Shown: positions 25,143 through 36,112, numbered from the stretch's first letter. The stretch is DNA of 60,885 bases from Gammaproteobacteria bacterium (GCA_018672815.1 JABHDX010000107.1:1-60885); one strand, 5' to 3'. Made by a program: numbers and translations. Notes: generated by a model from the sequence alone, not told the origin.

Positions 25143-27458
25143 ATGATTAGAAAAATTAAATTTATCAGTCTTTTTATATTGATAGTAATGCCATCAATAA
25201 AAGCTGAAATAATAATAGATGGAAAATTAAATGAAAAAGAATGGCAGGATGCACAGGTGTTTAATGATTTTTATGTAACTGTCCCTTTTAGTTTAGAGCC
25301 CACTCCTCACAAAACACAAACTCTTTTTTATTCTGATGATTCTGGATTGTATGTTGCCTTTATTAATGCACAAGACGAAGAAACAAGAGATAGGAGAAAG
25401 CATCAGAGAGATAACTTGCATCAAACTTATGATAGAAATGTAGTTGTTATTGATTTTGATAATAATGGAAGCACAGGCTATATGCTTGGCGTTTCTTTAA
25501 GTAATTCATTAATTGATTACACGATCACTAATGAGAACCAAGTAGATAAGGATTGGGATGGAGAATGGTTCGCAAGGACTTCAGAGTCTGATGAAAATTG
25601 GTACTCTGAATTTTTTATTCCTTGGACTATGGTTCCTATGAGCCAGCAAGAGGGTGAGAAAAGAACCATAGGGTTTAGTGTCAGTCGACAGATTAGGTAT
25701 CTAGGAAATTATGTCGCTTTTCCAAAAGTGACCCCCCAACGACCAAAATTCTTATCTAAGTTGCATAAAATTCAAGTGGTCAAGTCCAATCCTAGCCGTG
25801 TTGATTTTTTCCCATATGTAGTGGCTAATAATGATTTTATCAAAGATGATTCATCCTTTAATGCAGGAGCAGAAGTATTTTATAACAATGGTCGCGGCGG
25901 TGAAATTAGCGCCACAATAAACCCTGATTTTGGGCAAGTTGAAAGTGATAATATTGTTGTTAATTTCTCACCTAGGGAGACATTTTATTCTGATAAGAGA
26001 CCTTTCTTTACTCAAAGCCAGTCCATGTTTGATATCAGTTTGGATTGGTACCCAGGCTTTGAGTTGTATTCACTACTCCATACCAGAAGAATAGGAGATG
26101 CACCAAATTATGATTGTTCACGCTATTCTCTTGCTGAAGGAGGAAGTAATGAATTGGTATCTGAATGTGAAGATAATCAAGTTAATAGTAATGGTATTGA
26201 TGCCGCTATTAAATACATACAACTTGGTGAAAAAACTGATTATGGATTATTCTCAGCCTTTGAATCGAATGAGAATTTTAGTGAAGGAAAAGATTTTTTT
26301 GCATTCAGAACCTTGCATCGAAAAGATGACCATAAGATTGGATATATGGTTACTCATGCTGATAAAAGCTTTATCAATCGACAAGCAACTGTTAATGCTA
26401 TTGACTATCAGTATCTTCCAAGTTCAAAAATAAAGATTGAAAGTTTGGCAATGGTATCCAATTCTAATGAAGATGAAGCTGGATTTGGTAGCAGAACAGC
26501 TGTTTCTTTCAATCCATCTAAAGAATGGAAATATGGTGCTGAGTATTATTATTTTAATGAGGATCTCAATATCAATGATATGGGTTACTTATGGAGAAAT
26601 AATTTAGCTTCATATGGAGCAAGTGTTAATTACACTCGAACAGATTTTCCAGAAGACTCATTCGTAAATAATCGTTCCTATAATTTTGATTATTGGGACC
26701 AGAATAATGCAGATAATGAAAATTTGAATGAATTCTATACTTTTTTCTTTCGGCAAAGCTTTAAAGATACTTCCTCATTAGGCATCAATATTTTTGCTAA
26801 AGGGGAAGGCAAGGACGATGAAATAACAAGAGGAAGTCTTGAAGCACCATTTATAATGCAAGATGCTGGTCACAGGTTAGAGTTTTCTTACCATAGCCGT
26901 ATCTATGGTTTCTGGCAGTATCAGTTAAATACGGCTTATGAATTTTGGGATTATTATTCATTCACTAATGAGGCTAAAAGAATAGGTGGGGGTTTTTCTT
27001 ACACACCTCAAGATAATTTAAGATTTTGGTTCAGGGTTTCTCATGGCACTAATACTAATTGGTTAACATACATAAACGACAATCATTATGGAACATTCAA
27101 GCAGATTAGAAGCAATATGAACATAGGAGCAAGATGGTATCCGAGTGAAAAGCAAGAATTGCAAGTTAAATTAGAAATGCTTTCTTTTAGAAACCAAAAA
27201 GGCGAAGGATGGTTTGCTAATAGTTCAGGTTTTTTAGTCAGAAAGAATCAAGCTGAAGAGAGTATTAATATTGGTAATATATCATTCCAGATTCGATATA
27301 AGTATGAAATAGCACCCTTATCTAATTTCTATTTTGTTTACACTAGAGGCGGTGGTTATGATTTTGATGATCAAGCCAATACTTCCAAAATAATAAGAAC
27401 CACATGGAGAGAGCCTGAGGGTAATCGATTGGCTGCAAAAGTAAGAATTAGGTTCTAA
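25143..27458 (+). CDS. Outer-membrane protein with CBM9-like domain (DUF5916)
   Basis: A 771-residue exported protein. The signal peptide is about 1-21 (cleavage near SIKAE). It is followed by a carbohydrate-binding-module-9-like domain (IIIDGKLNEKEWQDA start, about 22-210) and then a DUF5916-type beta-barrel rich in alternating aromatic strands, ending with Phe as outer-membrane proteins do. Relatives are annotated as surface proteins of unknown ligand. It is co-directional with the acyltransferase 10 bases upstream and tail-to-tail with the epimerase gene (3 bases apart). The ligand cannot be predicted. Confidence 0.82.
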   Translation: MIRKIKFISLFILIVMPSIKAEIIIDGKLNEKEWQDAQVFNDFYVTVPFSLEPTPHKTQTLFYSDDSGLYVAFINAQDEETRDRRKHQRDNLHQTYDRNVVVIDFDNNGSTGYMLGVSLSNSLIDYTITNENQVDKDWDGEWFARTSESDENWYSEFFIPWTMVPMSQQEGEKRTIGFSVSRQIRYLGNYVAFPKVTPQRPKFLSKLHKIQVVKSNPSRVDFFPYVVANNDFIKDDSSFNAGAEVFYNNGRGGEISATINPDFGQVESDNIVVNFSPRETFYSDKRPFFTQSQSMFDISLDWYPGFELYSLLHTRRIGDAPNYDCSRYSLAEGGSNELVSECEDNQVNSNGIDAAIKYIQLGEKTDYGLFSAFESNENFSEGKDFFAFRTLHRKDDHKIGYMVTHADKSFINRQATVNAIDYQYLPSSKIKIESLAMVSNSNEDEAGFGSRTAVSFNPSKEWKYGAEYYYFNEDLNINDMGYLWRNNLASYGASVNYTRTDFPEDSFVNNRSYNFDYWDQNNADNENLNEFYTFFFRQSFKDTSSLGINIFAKGEGKDDEITRGSLEAPFIMQDAGHRLEFSYHSRIYGFWQYQLNTAYEFWDYYSFTNEAKRIGGGFSYTPQDNLRFWFRVSHGTNTNWLTYINDNHYGTFKQIRSNMNIGARWYPSEKQELQVKLEMLSFRNQKGEGWFANSSGFLVRKNQAEESINIGNISFQIRYKYEIAPLSNFYFVYTRGGGYDFDDQANTSKIIRTTWREPEGNRLAAKVRIRF

Positions 27459-27461
27459 GAT

Positions 27462-27866
27462 CTAGGTTTGTTCGAGCTCTATCAGAGTCCCCATAAAATC
27501 TTTTGGATGCATAAAAATTACAGGTTTATTATGAGCTCCATTTTTAGGCTCGCCTGAGCCAAGAACGGTTGCTCCTTTAGCAATCATCTCGTCACGAGCT
27601 TTAAAGATATCTTCAACCTCATAGCAAATATGATGCATTCCGCCTTTTGGATTTTTTTCGATAAATTTTGCTATCGGTGAATCATCACCAAGAGCTTCCA
27701 ATAGTTCTATTTTTGTATTGGGCAATTCTACAAAGACAGTAGTAACACCATGTTCTGGCATTGCAATAGGTTCAGAAACTATTGCTCCAAGGGTATTGCT
27801 ATATATATTGCTAGCTTCTACTAAATTAGGGACAGCAATGGCTACATGATTTAATTTGCCTATCAT
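27462..27866 (-). CDS. mce: Methylmalonyl-CoA epimerase
   Basis: A 134-residue glyoxalase-fold protein that interconverts (S)- and (R)-methylmalonyl-CoA. KLNHVAIAVPNL at the N-terminus and GMHHICYEV in the centre provide His metal ligands, and Glu residues in TKIELLEAL and GTLIELEQ complete the site. Length is normal. It is the last gene of the propionyl-CoA operon and overlaps the end of meaB by 4 bases. Confidence 0.95.
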   Translation of the reverse strand: MIGKLNHVAIAVPNLVEASNIYSNTLGAIVSEPIAMPEHGVTTVFVELPNTKIELLEALGDDSPIAKFIEKNPKGGMHHICYEVEDIFKARDEMIAKGATVLGSGEPKNGAHNKPVIFMHPKDFMGTLIELEQT

Positions 27867-28894
27867 TTTTGTCTCCTCAGCTTATTTAAAAAATTCTCAA
27901 TCATATTACTCGCTTCTGTTTTTACTGATTTACTCTTATCAGACAATGTTTCTTTAATCATTTCCAGTTCATTTTGAAAATCCTCATCATTCTCTATCTG
28001 CTCAATTAACTTTTCTTTGGTTAATTTATCTAGCCAAAGCTTTTTCTGTTTCTCTCTATTAGTAATTAATTGGCCAGTTTTTTCTAAGTGTTTTCTTAAT
28101 TCACTCAGTGTGATCCAGCATTGATCAATGTTTTTCAGTTCAAGAGCTGAGCATGATAATACAGGCACTTTCCAGTCATTGATTCTTGGTTTTAAAAGCT
28201 TCAAAGCATTTTTATAGTCCAAAACAGTGCTTCTGGAGGTTGCTTCCAGGTCTCCATCTGATTTATTGACAACAAGAATATCGGATAACTCTATGATTCC
28301 TCTTTTGATACCCTGTAATTCATCGCCTGCACCTGGATTCAAAAGAACGAGAAAAATATCTGTCATTTCAAATGCTTCAGTTTCAGCTTGGCCTACACCT
28401 ACAGTTTCAATCAGAATAGTATCAAAACCTGCAGATTCCAGGATAACTATTGACTCTCTGGTGGACCGATTAACGCCACCTAAATTCATTCCAGAAGGGG
28501 AGGGCCTTATAAAAGCATTTTCATTACGACTCAGTTTCTCCATCCTAGTTTTATCACCAAGAATGGATCCACCTGTGAGAGAGGATGTTGGGTCAATAGC
28601 TAAAACAGCAATGTTTCTATTTTCTTTTAAGATCTCAAACCCGAGAGCTTCAATAAATGTTGATTTACCTGCACCAGGAGGCCCTGAAATAGCTATCCTA
28701 ATACTTTTGTTATTACTTTTAGAAAGTTGATTGAGGAGTAATTCTGCAGTTTTTCTATCTTCTCTTTTTTTAGACTCAACTAATGTAATGGCATTGGCAA
28801 TAGCTTTTCTATCTTGAGATTTTATTTTTTTTATTAAATCTGTTATTGCTTGTTGTATCAACTCAGTCCTCAAATTCAAGTATAGTTTGGTCAA
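27863..28894 (-). CDS. meaB: Methylmalonyl-CoA mutase GTPase chaperone MeaB
   Basis: A G3E-family GTPase that protects and reloads the B12 cofactor of methylmalonyl-CoA mutase. Walker A is GPPGAGKST (71-79), followed by DPTSSLTGGSILGDKTRM, ETVGVGQAE and NKSDGD. The ATG reading gives 343 residues and overlaps the carboxylase gene by 32 bases. A TTG at 28861, right after the pccA stop and preceded by GAGG at good distance, would give 332 residues, the more usual length, and may be the real start. It lies between the carboxylase and epimerase genes. Confidence 0.94.
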   Translation of the reverse strand: MTKLYLNLRTELIQQAITDLIKKIKSQDRKAIANAITLVESKKREDRKTAELLLNQLSKSNNKSIRIAISGPPGAGKSTFIEALGFEILKENRNIAVLAIDPTSSLTGGSILGDKTRMEKLSRNENAFIRPSPSGMNLGGVNRSTRESIVILESAGFDTILIETVGVGQAETEAFEMTDIFLVLLNPGAGDELQGIKRGIIELSDILVVNKSDGDLEATSRSTVLDYKNALKLLKPRINDWKVPVLSCSALELKNIDQCWITLSELRKHLEKTGQLITNREKQKKLWLDKLTKEKLIEQIENDEDFQNELEMIKETLSDKSKSVKTEASNMIENFLNKLRRQK

Positions 28895-30827
28895 CCATTA
28901 GATTATCGCCTTCTTCAGCTAATATCGATTTTATTTTTACCTCTTCGGGTGCTCTTAAGCTATTTTCCATTTTCATGGCTTCTACCACAGCCAGTTCTTC
29001 CCCAGCTTTAACTGTTTGATTTTCAGTCACACAGACTTTTATGAGAAGTCCAGGCATTGGTGATAAAAGAAATTTAGATAAGTCGGGTGGAGTTTTCTTT
29101 GGCATTAATTGGTTTAACTCAGCCGTTCTTTTCCTAGTGACTAAAGCTTTAATTACTCGACCTCTATAAGTTAGGGTATAGCCGGGAAAATTTTCCTCTA
29201 TTTTGAATAAATGTTGTTGATCCTCTGTTATGACCTCAACAATTGGGTTATTGGCACTTTTATTAATTTGATATTTTTTAGTATGTTCTGCTTCATGAAT
29301 TGTAAAGTTAGCATTATTATTTTCTAATTTAAGAGTAAATAAATCATCATTTATAATTACTGACCATTCAGTTTTATTCGTAATCAGGGTTTGGATGCGT
29401 TCTTTTTTTTGATGATGATAGCAAGCTAATACAGAGGCAAATAGTTGATTCATTTCTTTAGAGATATATTCACCTTGGAAGCCATCTGGATAATGCTCTG
29501 CAATAAAATTTGTCGTGGTATACCCACTAATAAATTCAGAGTTCTGCATGATAGAGCTGAGAAAATTTAGATTATGTGAAACACCTGCAATATAGTAAGA
29601 ATCTAATGCAACTAACATATTTTCTCTTGCTGTATTTCTATCAGGACCATATGTGATCAATTTTGCAATCATAGGATCATAAAACATAGAAACTTCACTG
29701 CCCTCTCTGAAGCCAGTATCCACTCTAATGAATTGAGATTCAGTTGGAGTCAGGTAAGAAGTCAACCTACCTATCGATGGCATAAAATCTCTATAAGGAT
29801 CTTCAGCATAGATTCTACATTCCATCGCCCATCCTTTTATTTGGATATCCTCTTGCTTGATGTTTAATTTTTCACCTGAAGCAATCAAAATCATTTGCTC
29901 AACAAGATCCAGCCCAGAAACCATTTCAGTTACTGGATGCTCAACTTGAAGACGGGTGTTCATTTCTAGAAAATAAAACTGTTGATTCTTATCAACAATA
30001 AATTCAACTGTGCCTGCCGATTGGTAGTTAACTGCCTTGGCTAATGCCACAGCTTGTGCACCCATTTTTTCTCTAGTATCTTCATTAATAAAAGGAGAAG
30101 GTGATTCTTCAATAACTTTTTGATGCCTTCTTTGAATAGAGCATTCACGCTCCCCAATATATATCGTATTACCTTCACCATCAGCGAGAATTTGTATTTC
30201 TATATGGTGTGGTTCTGTTATGAATTTTTCTGCAAAAACTCGATCGTCACCAAAGCTAGTTCTACTTTCATTTTGAGCCCTTTCAAACCCATCACGGCAT
30301 TCTGCATCACTATTGACCACCCTCATGCCTTTACCTCCTCCACCAGCACTGGCTTTGAGCATTACTGGGTAGCCAATACTTTTAGCTACTTCAACTGCTT
30401 GATCTGCATCTTTGAGTGCTTGAGTAAAACCTGGAATAACATTGACTCCTGCTTTTTCAGCTATTTTTTTAGACTCAATTTTATCTCCCATATTGATAAT
30501 GGCTTCTATATTAGGACCTATAAAAGCAATATTTTTTGCCATTAGTTGTTTCGCAAAAGATTCATTTTCTGATAGAAATCCATAACCTGGATGAACCGCT
30601 TCTGCACCTGTGGCTTCACAAGCATTGAGGATATTTTCAATGACAAGATAGCTTTCCGATGATGCGGATCCGCCAATATTTATTGCTTCATCAGCCATAT
30701 CGACATGCATGGAGTAAATATCAGCATCAGAATATACTGCCACAGTTTTAATGCCCATGGATTGACATGTTTTAATAACTCTACAAGCAATTTCTCCACG
30801 ATTGGCTATCAGTATTTTTTTAAACAT
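28863..30827 (-). CDS. pccA: Propionyl-CoA carboxylase alpha subunit (biotin carboxylase + biotin carrier)
   Basis: A 654-residue acyl-CoA carboxylase alpha chain. The order is biotin carboxylase (KILIANRGEIACRVI at the start, glycine loop ASAGGGGKGMR, ERECSIQRRHQK), a BT linker domain and a C-terminal biotinyl domain with EAMKM, the biotinylated Lys being K619. The chain alone does not separate propionyl-, methylcrotonyl- and acetyl-CoA carboxylases; the neighbours (mutase, MeaB, epimerase) make propionyl-CoA the best choice. It starts 6 bases after pccB. Confidence 0.93.
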   Translation of the reverse strand: MFKKILIANRGEIACRVIKTCQSMGIKTVAVYSDADIYSMHVDMADEAINIGGSASSESYLVIENILNACEATGAEAVHPGYGFLSENESFAKQLMAKNIAFIGPNIEAIINMGDKIESKKIAEKAGVNVIPGFTQALKDADQAVEVAKSIGYPVMLKASAGGGGKGMRVVNSDAECRDGFERAQNESRTSFGDDRVFAEKFITEPHHIEIQILADGEGNTIYIGERECSIQRRHQKVIEESPSPFINEDTREKMGAQAVALAKAVNYQSAGTVEFIVDKNQQFYFLEMNTRLQVEHPVTEMVSGLDLVEQMILIASGEKLNIKQEDIQIKGWAMECRIYAEDPYRDFMPSIGRLTSYLTPTESQFIRVDTGFREGSEVSMFYDPMIAKLITYGPDRNTARENMLVALDSYYIAGVSHNLNFLSSIMQNSEFISGYTTTNFIAEHYPDGFQGEYISKEMNQLFASVLACYHHQKKERIQTLITNKTEWSVIINDDLFTLKLENNNANFTIHEAEHTKKYQINKSANNPIVEVITEDQQHLFKIEENFPGYTLTYRGRVIKALVTRKRTAELNQLMPKKTPPDLSKFLLSPMPGLLIKVCVTENQTVKAGEELAVVEAMKMENSLRAPEEVKIKSILAEEGDNLMVDQTILEFED

Positions 30828-30833
30828 AATGTT

Positions 30834-32366
30834 TTATAAGGGTATATTGTCGTGTTTACGCCAAGGATTGATTTGTTCTTTATTTTTTAACATTTCAAAG
30901 GAATTAATCAATTTTTCTCTGCTCTTGTGGGGCATGATAATATCATCAATATAGCCACGTCCTGCAGCAATAAATGGATTAGCAAATTTTTCTCTATATT
31001 CATCCGTTCTCTTTTCAATTTTATTTTCATCTCCAATGTCTTGTCTGAAAATGATTTCAACAGCACCTTTTGGTCCCATCACAGCTATTTCTGCCGAAGG
31101 CCAAGCGAAATTAACATCTCCTCGTATGTGTTTAGAGCTCATGACATCATAAGCTCCTCCATATGCTTTTCTTGTAATCATTGTTACTTTTGGAACTGTG
31201 GCCTCTGCATAGGCAAATAAAAGTTTCGCTCCATGTTTGATAATGCCTCCATATTCTTGAGAAGTTCCTGGCATGAATCCCGGGACATCAACAAGAGTTA
31301 GAATGGGAATATTAAATGCATCACAAAATCTTACAAATCGAGCACCCTTTATAGAGGAATTAATATCGAGACAGCCCGCCAATACCATAGGCTGATTAGC
31401 AACAACACCAACTGTTGATCCGTTTAGGCGAATAAAGCCAATTACGATGTTTTGGGCATAGTTTGATTGAACTTCAAAAAAATCTCCTTCATCAGCGACT
31501 TTATGGATGACTTCTTTTATATCATAGGGCTTAGCTGGATCTTCAGGAATTAAAGTATCCAGAGATAGGTCTTCTCTATTTGCAGAGTCTTGACACTCAA
31601 TAGTGGGTGATTTTTCCTTATTGTTTTGAGGGAGATAACTTATAAATTCACGAGTCATCAATAAAGCTTCAGTATCATTATTAAAAGTTAGATCAGCGAC
31701 TCCAGATTTTTTACTGTGTGTTGACGCACCGCCTAACTCTTCAGCAGTAACTTCTTCATGAGTGACTGTTTTAACAACATCCGGGCCCGTGACAAACATA
31801 TAAGAACTGTCTTCAACCATAAAAATAAAATCAGTCATTGCAGGAGAGTAAACAGCACCACCGGCACAGGGACCCATGACCAAAGAAACTTGAGGTACAA
31901 CCCCGGATGCGAGAACATTTCTTTTAAATACTTCTGCGTATCCACCAAGTGACACAACACCTTCTTGTATTCTTGCTCCACCTGAATCATTCAATCCTAT
32001 AATTGGTGCACCATTCTGAACGGCATGATCCATTACTTTACAAATTTTCTCAGCATGGGATTCGGATAAAGAGCCACCAAAGACTGTGAAATCTTGGCTA
32101 TAAACGTAGACTAATTTACCATTAATTTTTCCATAACCAGTTACTACTCCATCGCCTGGTATCTTTTGTTTGTCCATTCCAAAATCAATAGCCCTATGTT
32201 CGACAAACATATCCCATTCTTCGAAACTTCCATCATCAAGAAGTATCTCCAATCGTTCTCTAGCTGTTAGCTTTCCTTTTGCATGTTGCTTTTTGATTCG
32301 TACTTCACCGCCACCCTCACGAGCAGCTTGTTTTCTTTTCTCTAACTCTTGTATATTTTCTTTCAT
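30834..32366 (-). CDS. pccB: Propionyl-CoA carboxylase beta subunit
   Basis: A 510-residue carboxyltransferase subunit that transfers CO2 from biotin to propionyl-CoA. It contains the two crotonase-like halves, with [17 protein letters not shown] in the N-terminal half and [24 protein letters not shown] and [13 protein letters not shown] in the C-terminal half. Length and motifs match PccB, not the longer MccB. It lies 3 bases after the mutase gene in one operon. Confidence 0.95.
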   Translation of the reverse strand: MKENIQELEKRKQAAREGGGEVRIKKQHAKGKLTARERLEILLDDGSFEEWDMFVEHRAIDFGMDKQKIPGDGVVTGYGKINGKLVYVYSQDFTVFGGSLSESHAEKICKVMDHAVQNGAPIIGLNDSGGARIQEGVVSLGGYAEVFKRNVLASGVVPQVSLVMGPCAGGAVYSPAMTDFIFMVEDSSYMFVTGPDVVKTVTHEEVTAEELGGASTHSKKSGVADLTFNNDTEALLMTREFISYLPQNNKEKSPTIECQDSANREDLSLDTLIPEDPAKPYDIKEVIHKVADEGDFFEVQSNYAQNIVIGFIRLNGSTVGVVANQPMVLAGCLDINSSIKGARFVRFCDAFNIPILTLVDVPGFMPGTSQEYGGIIKHGAKLLFAYAEATVPKVTMITRKAYGGAYDVMSSKHIRGDVNFAWPSAEIAVMGPKGAVEIIFRQDIGDENKIEKRTDEYREKFANPFIAAGRGYIDDIIMPHKSREKLINSFEMLKNKEQINPWRKHDNIPL

Positions 32367-32369
32367 GTT

Positions 32370-34487
32370 CTATTTGATTAGATCTAAAACTTTGATTGCA
32401 GCACTATTTATATTTGTACCTGGACCAAAAACTGCTCCTACTCCAATTGATTCAAGACCAGGTATATCTTGTTCAGGAATGATCCCTCCACAAACTACAA
32501 GAATGTTATCAGAATTTTCTTTTGATAATGCGTCTATTAGCATTGGAACCAGTGTTTTATGACCCGCTGCTTGTGTGGACACTCCTACAATATGAACATC
32601 GTTCTCAATGGCCTGTTTTGCCGCCTCTTCAGGGGTTTGAAATAATGGGCCTATATCTACATCAAAACCCATATCTGCAAATGCTGTCGCTATCACTTTA
32701 GCACCTCTATCATGCCCATCTTGTCCTAATTTAACCACTAACATTCTTGGTCTTCTTCCATTATTTTTTTCAAATTCTAAGATTTTTTTCTCGATACTCA
32801 TAAAATTTTTATCTCCTTCATACTCACTACGATAAACACCACTAATAGATTGAGAATTCGCTTGATGTCGACCAAAGACTGTTTCCATAGCCATGGAAAT
32901 TTCACCCACTGTGGCTCTGGCTCTTGCAGCCTCAATAGCAACTTCGAGTAAATTAGCGGTTTTGTCTTTTGATGCATGTTCTAAAGTTTTAAGAGTTTTC
33001 TGGCAAGTTGATTCATTTCTAGAACTCTTAAGTATTTTTAGCTTCTCCAGTTGTTTATTTCTCACGTCTTCATTATCAATAGAGAGAATATCCACTTGAG
33101 CTTTATCATCAGATTGATATTTATTTACTCCAACTATGATTTCTTCTTTTTTGTCTATTTTGGCTTGCCTAATAGCTGCCGATTCTTCAATTCTTAATTT
33201 TGGCACACCAGCTTGAACTGCTTTGGTCATACCACCAAGTTCTTCAGCTTCTTCAATTAACTTTCTCGCTTCATTAACAAGAGAATTTGTTAAAGATTCA
33301 AGGTAGTAAGAACCAGCCAATGGATCGACAACTTTAGTAATGCCTGTTTCTTCTCTTAGAACCAATTGTGTATTTCTAGCTATCTGAGCAGAGAAGGGTG
33401 TTGGCAAAGCAAGAGCTTCATCAAAAGAATTAGTATGCAATGACTGTGTTCCTCCTAAAACAGCTGCCATGGCTTCGATAGTCGTTCTCATAATATTATT
33501 ATAAGGATCTTGACTTGTTAGGCTTACACCTGAAGTCTGACAATGCGTTCTAAGCATTAATGATTTTGGGTTTTTAGGCTGAAATTCTTTCTCTATCAGT
33601 TCTGACCAAAGAAGTCTGGCTGCTCTTAATTTGGCAATTTCCATAAAGAAATTCATACCAATGCCAAAGAAAAAAGATAGTCGAGGTGCAAAGTCATCAA
33701 TATCAAGCCCTTTATCTATAGCAGCTCTAACGTATTCAAGACCATCTGCTAGAGTATATGCTAACTCTTGGGTGCAGGTAGCGCCAGCTTCCAACATATG
33801 ATAACCAGAAATAGAAACAGAATTGAAAGTAGGTAGGTACTTTGAAGAATAGGCAATAATATCAGCTACAATTCTCATAGATTGATTGGGCGGGTATATG
33901 TATGTATTTCTGACCATAAATTCTTTTAAGATATCATTCTGGAGTGTGCCCTTTAACAGTGTTTGATTCACACCTTGTTCTTCTGCAGCTACAATATACA
34001 TAGCCATAATTGGAATCACTGCACCATTCATAGTCATAGAAACGCTCATTTTATCCAATGGGATCTTATCAAAGAGTATTTTCATATCTTCAACACTGTC
34101 AATTGCTACGCCGGCTTTTCCAACATCACCTGTGACTCTAGAATGATCAGAATCATAGCCTCGATGGGTGGCTAGATCAAAAGCAACTGATAGACCTGTT
34201 TGACCGGCTTCAATATTGTCACGATAAAATTTATTTGATTCTTCAGCTGTAGAAAAACCAGAATACTGTCTCACAGTCCATGGTCTCTTGGTATACATAG
34301 TTGCTCTTGGTCCCCTAGTATAGGGAGCAAAACCTGGAAAAGAATCCAAATGAGCTATGTTTTCAAGATCTTCTGAGGTGTAGAGAGGTTTAACATCAAT
34401 TCCTTCTAATGTTTTCCATGTCAACTCTTCTAATGACTCACTGTTGAGCTCATCAGTTGCTTTTTCTTGCCATTTAATTTTAGACAT
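32370..34487 (-). CDS. scpA: Methylmalonyl-CoA mutase (B12-dependent), single chain
   Basis: A 705-residue enzyme joining a TIM-barrel catalytic domain (about 1-560; [21 protein letters not shown] is the signature) and a C-terminal B12-binding domain with D-G-H592-D-R-G, His592 being the lower cobalt ligand. It converts (R)-methylmalonyl-CoA to succinyl-CoA. A one-chain form is typical of Proteobacteria. It is the first gene of mutase-pccB-pccA-meaB-epimerase. The 172-base gap before it is shared with the divergent LLM gene and contains the inverted repeat TGATTG-GAG-CAATCA (34541-34555). No B12 riboswitch is visible. Confidence 0.96.
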   Translation of the reverse strand: MSKIKWQEKATDELNSESLEELTWKTLEGIDVKPLYTSEDLENIAHLDSFPGFAPYTRGPRATMYTKRPWTVRQYSGFSTAEESNKFYRDNIEAGQTGLSVAFDLATHRGYDSDHSRVTGDVGKAGVAIDSVEDMKILFDKIPLDKMSVSMTMNGAVIPIMAMYIVAAEEQGVNQTLLKGTLQNDILKEFMVRNTYIYPPNQSMRIVADIIAYSSKYLPTFNSVSISGYHMLEAGATCTQELAYTLADGLEYVRAAIDKGLDIDDFAPRLSFFFGIGMNFFMEIAKLRAARLLWSELIEKEFQPKNPKSLMLRTHCQTSGVSLTSQDPYNNIMRTTIEAMAAVLGGTQSLHTNSFDEALALPTPFSAQIARNTQLVLREETGITKVVDPLAGSYYLESLTNSLVNEARKLIEEAEELGGMTKAVQAGVPKLRIEESAAIRQAKIDKKEEIIVGVNKYQSDDKAQVDILSIDNEDVRNKQLEKLKILKSSRNESTCQKTLKTLEHASKDKTANLLEVAIEAARARATVGEISMAMETVFGRHQANSQSISGVYRSEYEGDKNFMSIEKKILEFEKNNGRRPRMLVVKLGQDGHDRGAKVIATAFADMGFDVDIGPLFQTPEEAAKQAIENDVHIVGVSTQAAGHKTLVPMLIDALSKENSDNILVVCGGIIPEQDIPGLESIGVGAVFGPGTNINSAAIKVLDLIK

Positions 34488-34540
34488 TTATCTTTCTTTG
34501 TTTACAAAAAATAGTTTTTAATGGTTATATTGTATAGTTC

Positions 34541-34555
34541 TGATTGGAGCAATCA
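34541..34555. promoter_or_regulatory. Inverted repeat in the divergent mutase/LLM promoter region
   Basis: TGATTG-GAG-CAATCA is a perfect 6-bp dyad midway between two divergent starts. It may be an operator; nothing identifies the regulator. Confidence 0.3.
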
Positions 34556-34659
34556 TAGAAGATAACTAGAAAAAAAATAAAGAAATAGTTTCAGTTCTTC
34601 TTTTAAAATGCAATCAATACAAAATATAATAGAATGTTAGATATGAAAAAGAGAAAATT

Positions 34660-35700
34660 ATGAAATTAGGAATAGGATTAGGATATTCACCTGCAAAACT
34701 TAATATTCCAATGGACGATATTTTAGAAGCGGAAAATCTTGGATTTGACTCAGTTTGGGCTGCAGAATCCTATGGCTCTGATGCTGTTTCAGTTGCTTCT
34801 TATATACTTGCTCAAACAACTAATATAAAAGTTGGAACAGCAATTATGCAAATGCAGGCTCGTACACCAACTATGACGGCTATGACTGCATTATCATTAA
34901 ACGCCTTATCCAATAATCGTTTTGTGCTTGGTTTGGGTCCTTCAGGACCTCAGGTTGTAGAAGGTTGGTATGGCCAAGCATATGGCAGACCATTAACACG
35001 AACCAAAGAATATATATCCATTGTGAGAAAAGTTATTGCAAGAAAAGAAGCACTTACTCATGAAGGGTTTCATTATCAGATTCCTTTCAAAGGTGAAAAT
35101 TCTTCAGGTCTTGGTAAGCCTTTAAAAAGTATTTTGCATAGTACAGGTGATTTAAAAATATTTACTGCATCCATAACACCCGCTGGCTTAAGGACTTCTG
35201 GAGAAGTTGCAGATGGCGTGTTTCCAATCTGGATGAGTCCTAATAAATTTAATCTAGTAGGTGAATATATTGAGGAAGGTTTTGAGAAATCTGACTCTAA
35301 TAAAGATTATAGTAGTTTTGATGTTGCACCTTTTATTCCTGTTGCTATGGGAGATAACATTCAGTTCTGTACGATGGCTATGAAACCTATGTTTGCATTA
35401 TATATTGGTGGTATGGGAGCAAAATCAAAGAATTTTTATACTGATTATGCCAAGCGATTAGGCTATGAGGAAGCCGCTGAAACCATACAAGAACTCTATT
35501 TAGCAGGTAAAAAAGAAGAGGCTACTATGGCTGTACCAGATGAATTAGTTGATGAGTGCGCTCTTATCGGGCCGCCAGAAAGAATTAAAGAAAAACTTCA
35601 ATCTTGGAAAGAATTAGATAAAACAGGTAAGCTAGGAACATTAGTATTGGGAAATGTCAGTAAAGAAGCAATGCGTGTCATTGCTCAAGAAGTTCTTTAG
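34660..35700 (+). CDS. LLM-class F420-dependent oxidoreductase
   Basis: A 346-residue luciferase-like (TIM-barrel) protein. MKLGIGLGYSP starts the first strand, EAENLGFDSVWAAESYG and ILAQTTNIKVGTAIMQMQARTPTMTAMTA are typical of F420-dependent members, and the end has LIGPPERIKEKL. This resembles the F420-dependent group of the superfamily more than the FMN monooxygenases, and the cofactor is made by the operon at 41-46.5 kb. The substrate is unknown. A small membrane protein gene follows 10 bases later. Confidence 0.85.
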   Translation: MKLGIGLGYSPAKLNIPMDDILEAENLGFDSVWAAESYGSDAVSVASYILAQTTNIKVGTAIMQMQARTPTMTAMTALSLNALSNNRFVLGLGPSGPQVVEGWYGQAYGRPLTRTKEYISIVRKVIARKEALTHEGFHYQIPFKGENSSGLGKPLKSILHSTGDLKIFTASITPAGLRTSGEVADGVFPIWMSPNKFNLVGEYIEEGFEKSDSNKDYSSFDVAPFIPVAMGDNIQFCTMAMKPMFALYIGGMGAKSKNFYTDYAKRLGYEEAAETIQELYLAGKKEEATMAVPDELVDECALIGPPERIKEKLQSWKELDKTGKLGTLVLGNVSKEAMRVIAQEVL

Positions 35701-35710
35701 TAAAAGCATC

Positions 35711-36103
35711 ATGAATTATAAAACTTATTTTCGCTTTTTAATTTTTACCCCAATAGCAATGATATTTATTGCAGTAGCTTTAGATTTTACATACGATTTT
35801 CCTGAGTCCGTAAATGGTTATTATGGGCAATTGGCATCTGATGGGTTTAGTAATGCTTATAATTTGCAATTAGTCTTCGCACTATTGGCCTTCATTATGG
35901 ATATTTTGATGTGCTTTTTTGTTCGGTATTCTCGTGAGTTATGGATATTAATTATTGCCGTCTTTTATGTATTCGCCTCAATCATGCCAGAACTTACAAT
36001 TATGTCTCCCTTATCTATTGTGATGGTACAAATAGCGAGTTTGATGGCGGGTCTCAAGATTTCACTGGCCTATTTGAGCCCACCTATTAGAGATTTATTT
36101 TAA
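35711..36103 (+). CDS. Small four-helix membrane protein, unknown
   Basis: A 130-residue protein with four hydrophobic helices and a short loop with DFTYDFPESVNGYYGQ after helix 1. The open frame extends back to 35654 inside the LLM gene, but the ATG at 35711 fits: it lies 10 bases after the LLM stop and is followed directly by the first helix. I do not recognise the family. It is probably co-transcribed with the LLM gene and ends at the bidirectional terminator. Confidence 0.7.
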   Translation: MNYKTYFRFLIFTPIAMIFIAVALDFTYDFPESVNGYYGQLASDGFSNAYNLQLVFALLAFIMDILMCFFVRYSRELWILIIAVFYVFASIMPELTIMSPLSIVMVQIASLMAGLKISLAYLSPPIRDLF

Positions 36104-36112
36104 AAAAATAGA

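Noticed and set aside
34488..34659. Cobalamin riboswitch before the B12-dependent mutase
   Set aside because: The 172-base gap lacks the B12-box and is too AT-rich and short for the aptamer plus promoter.
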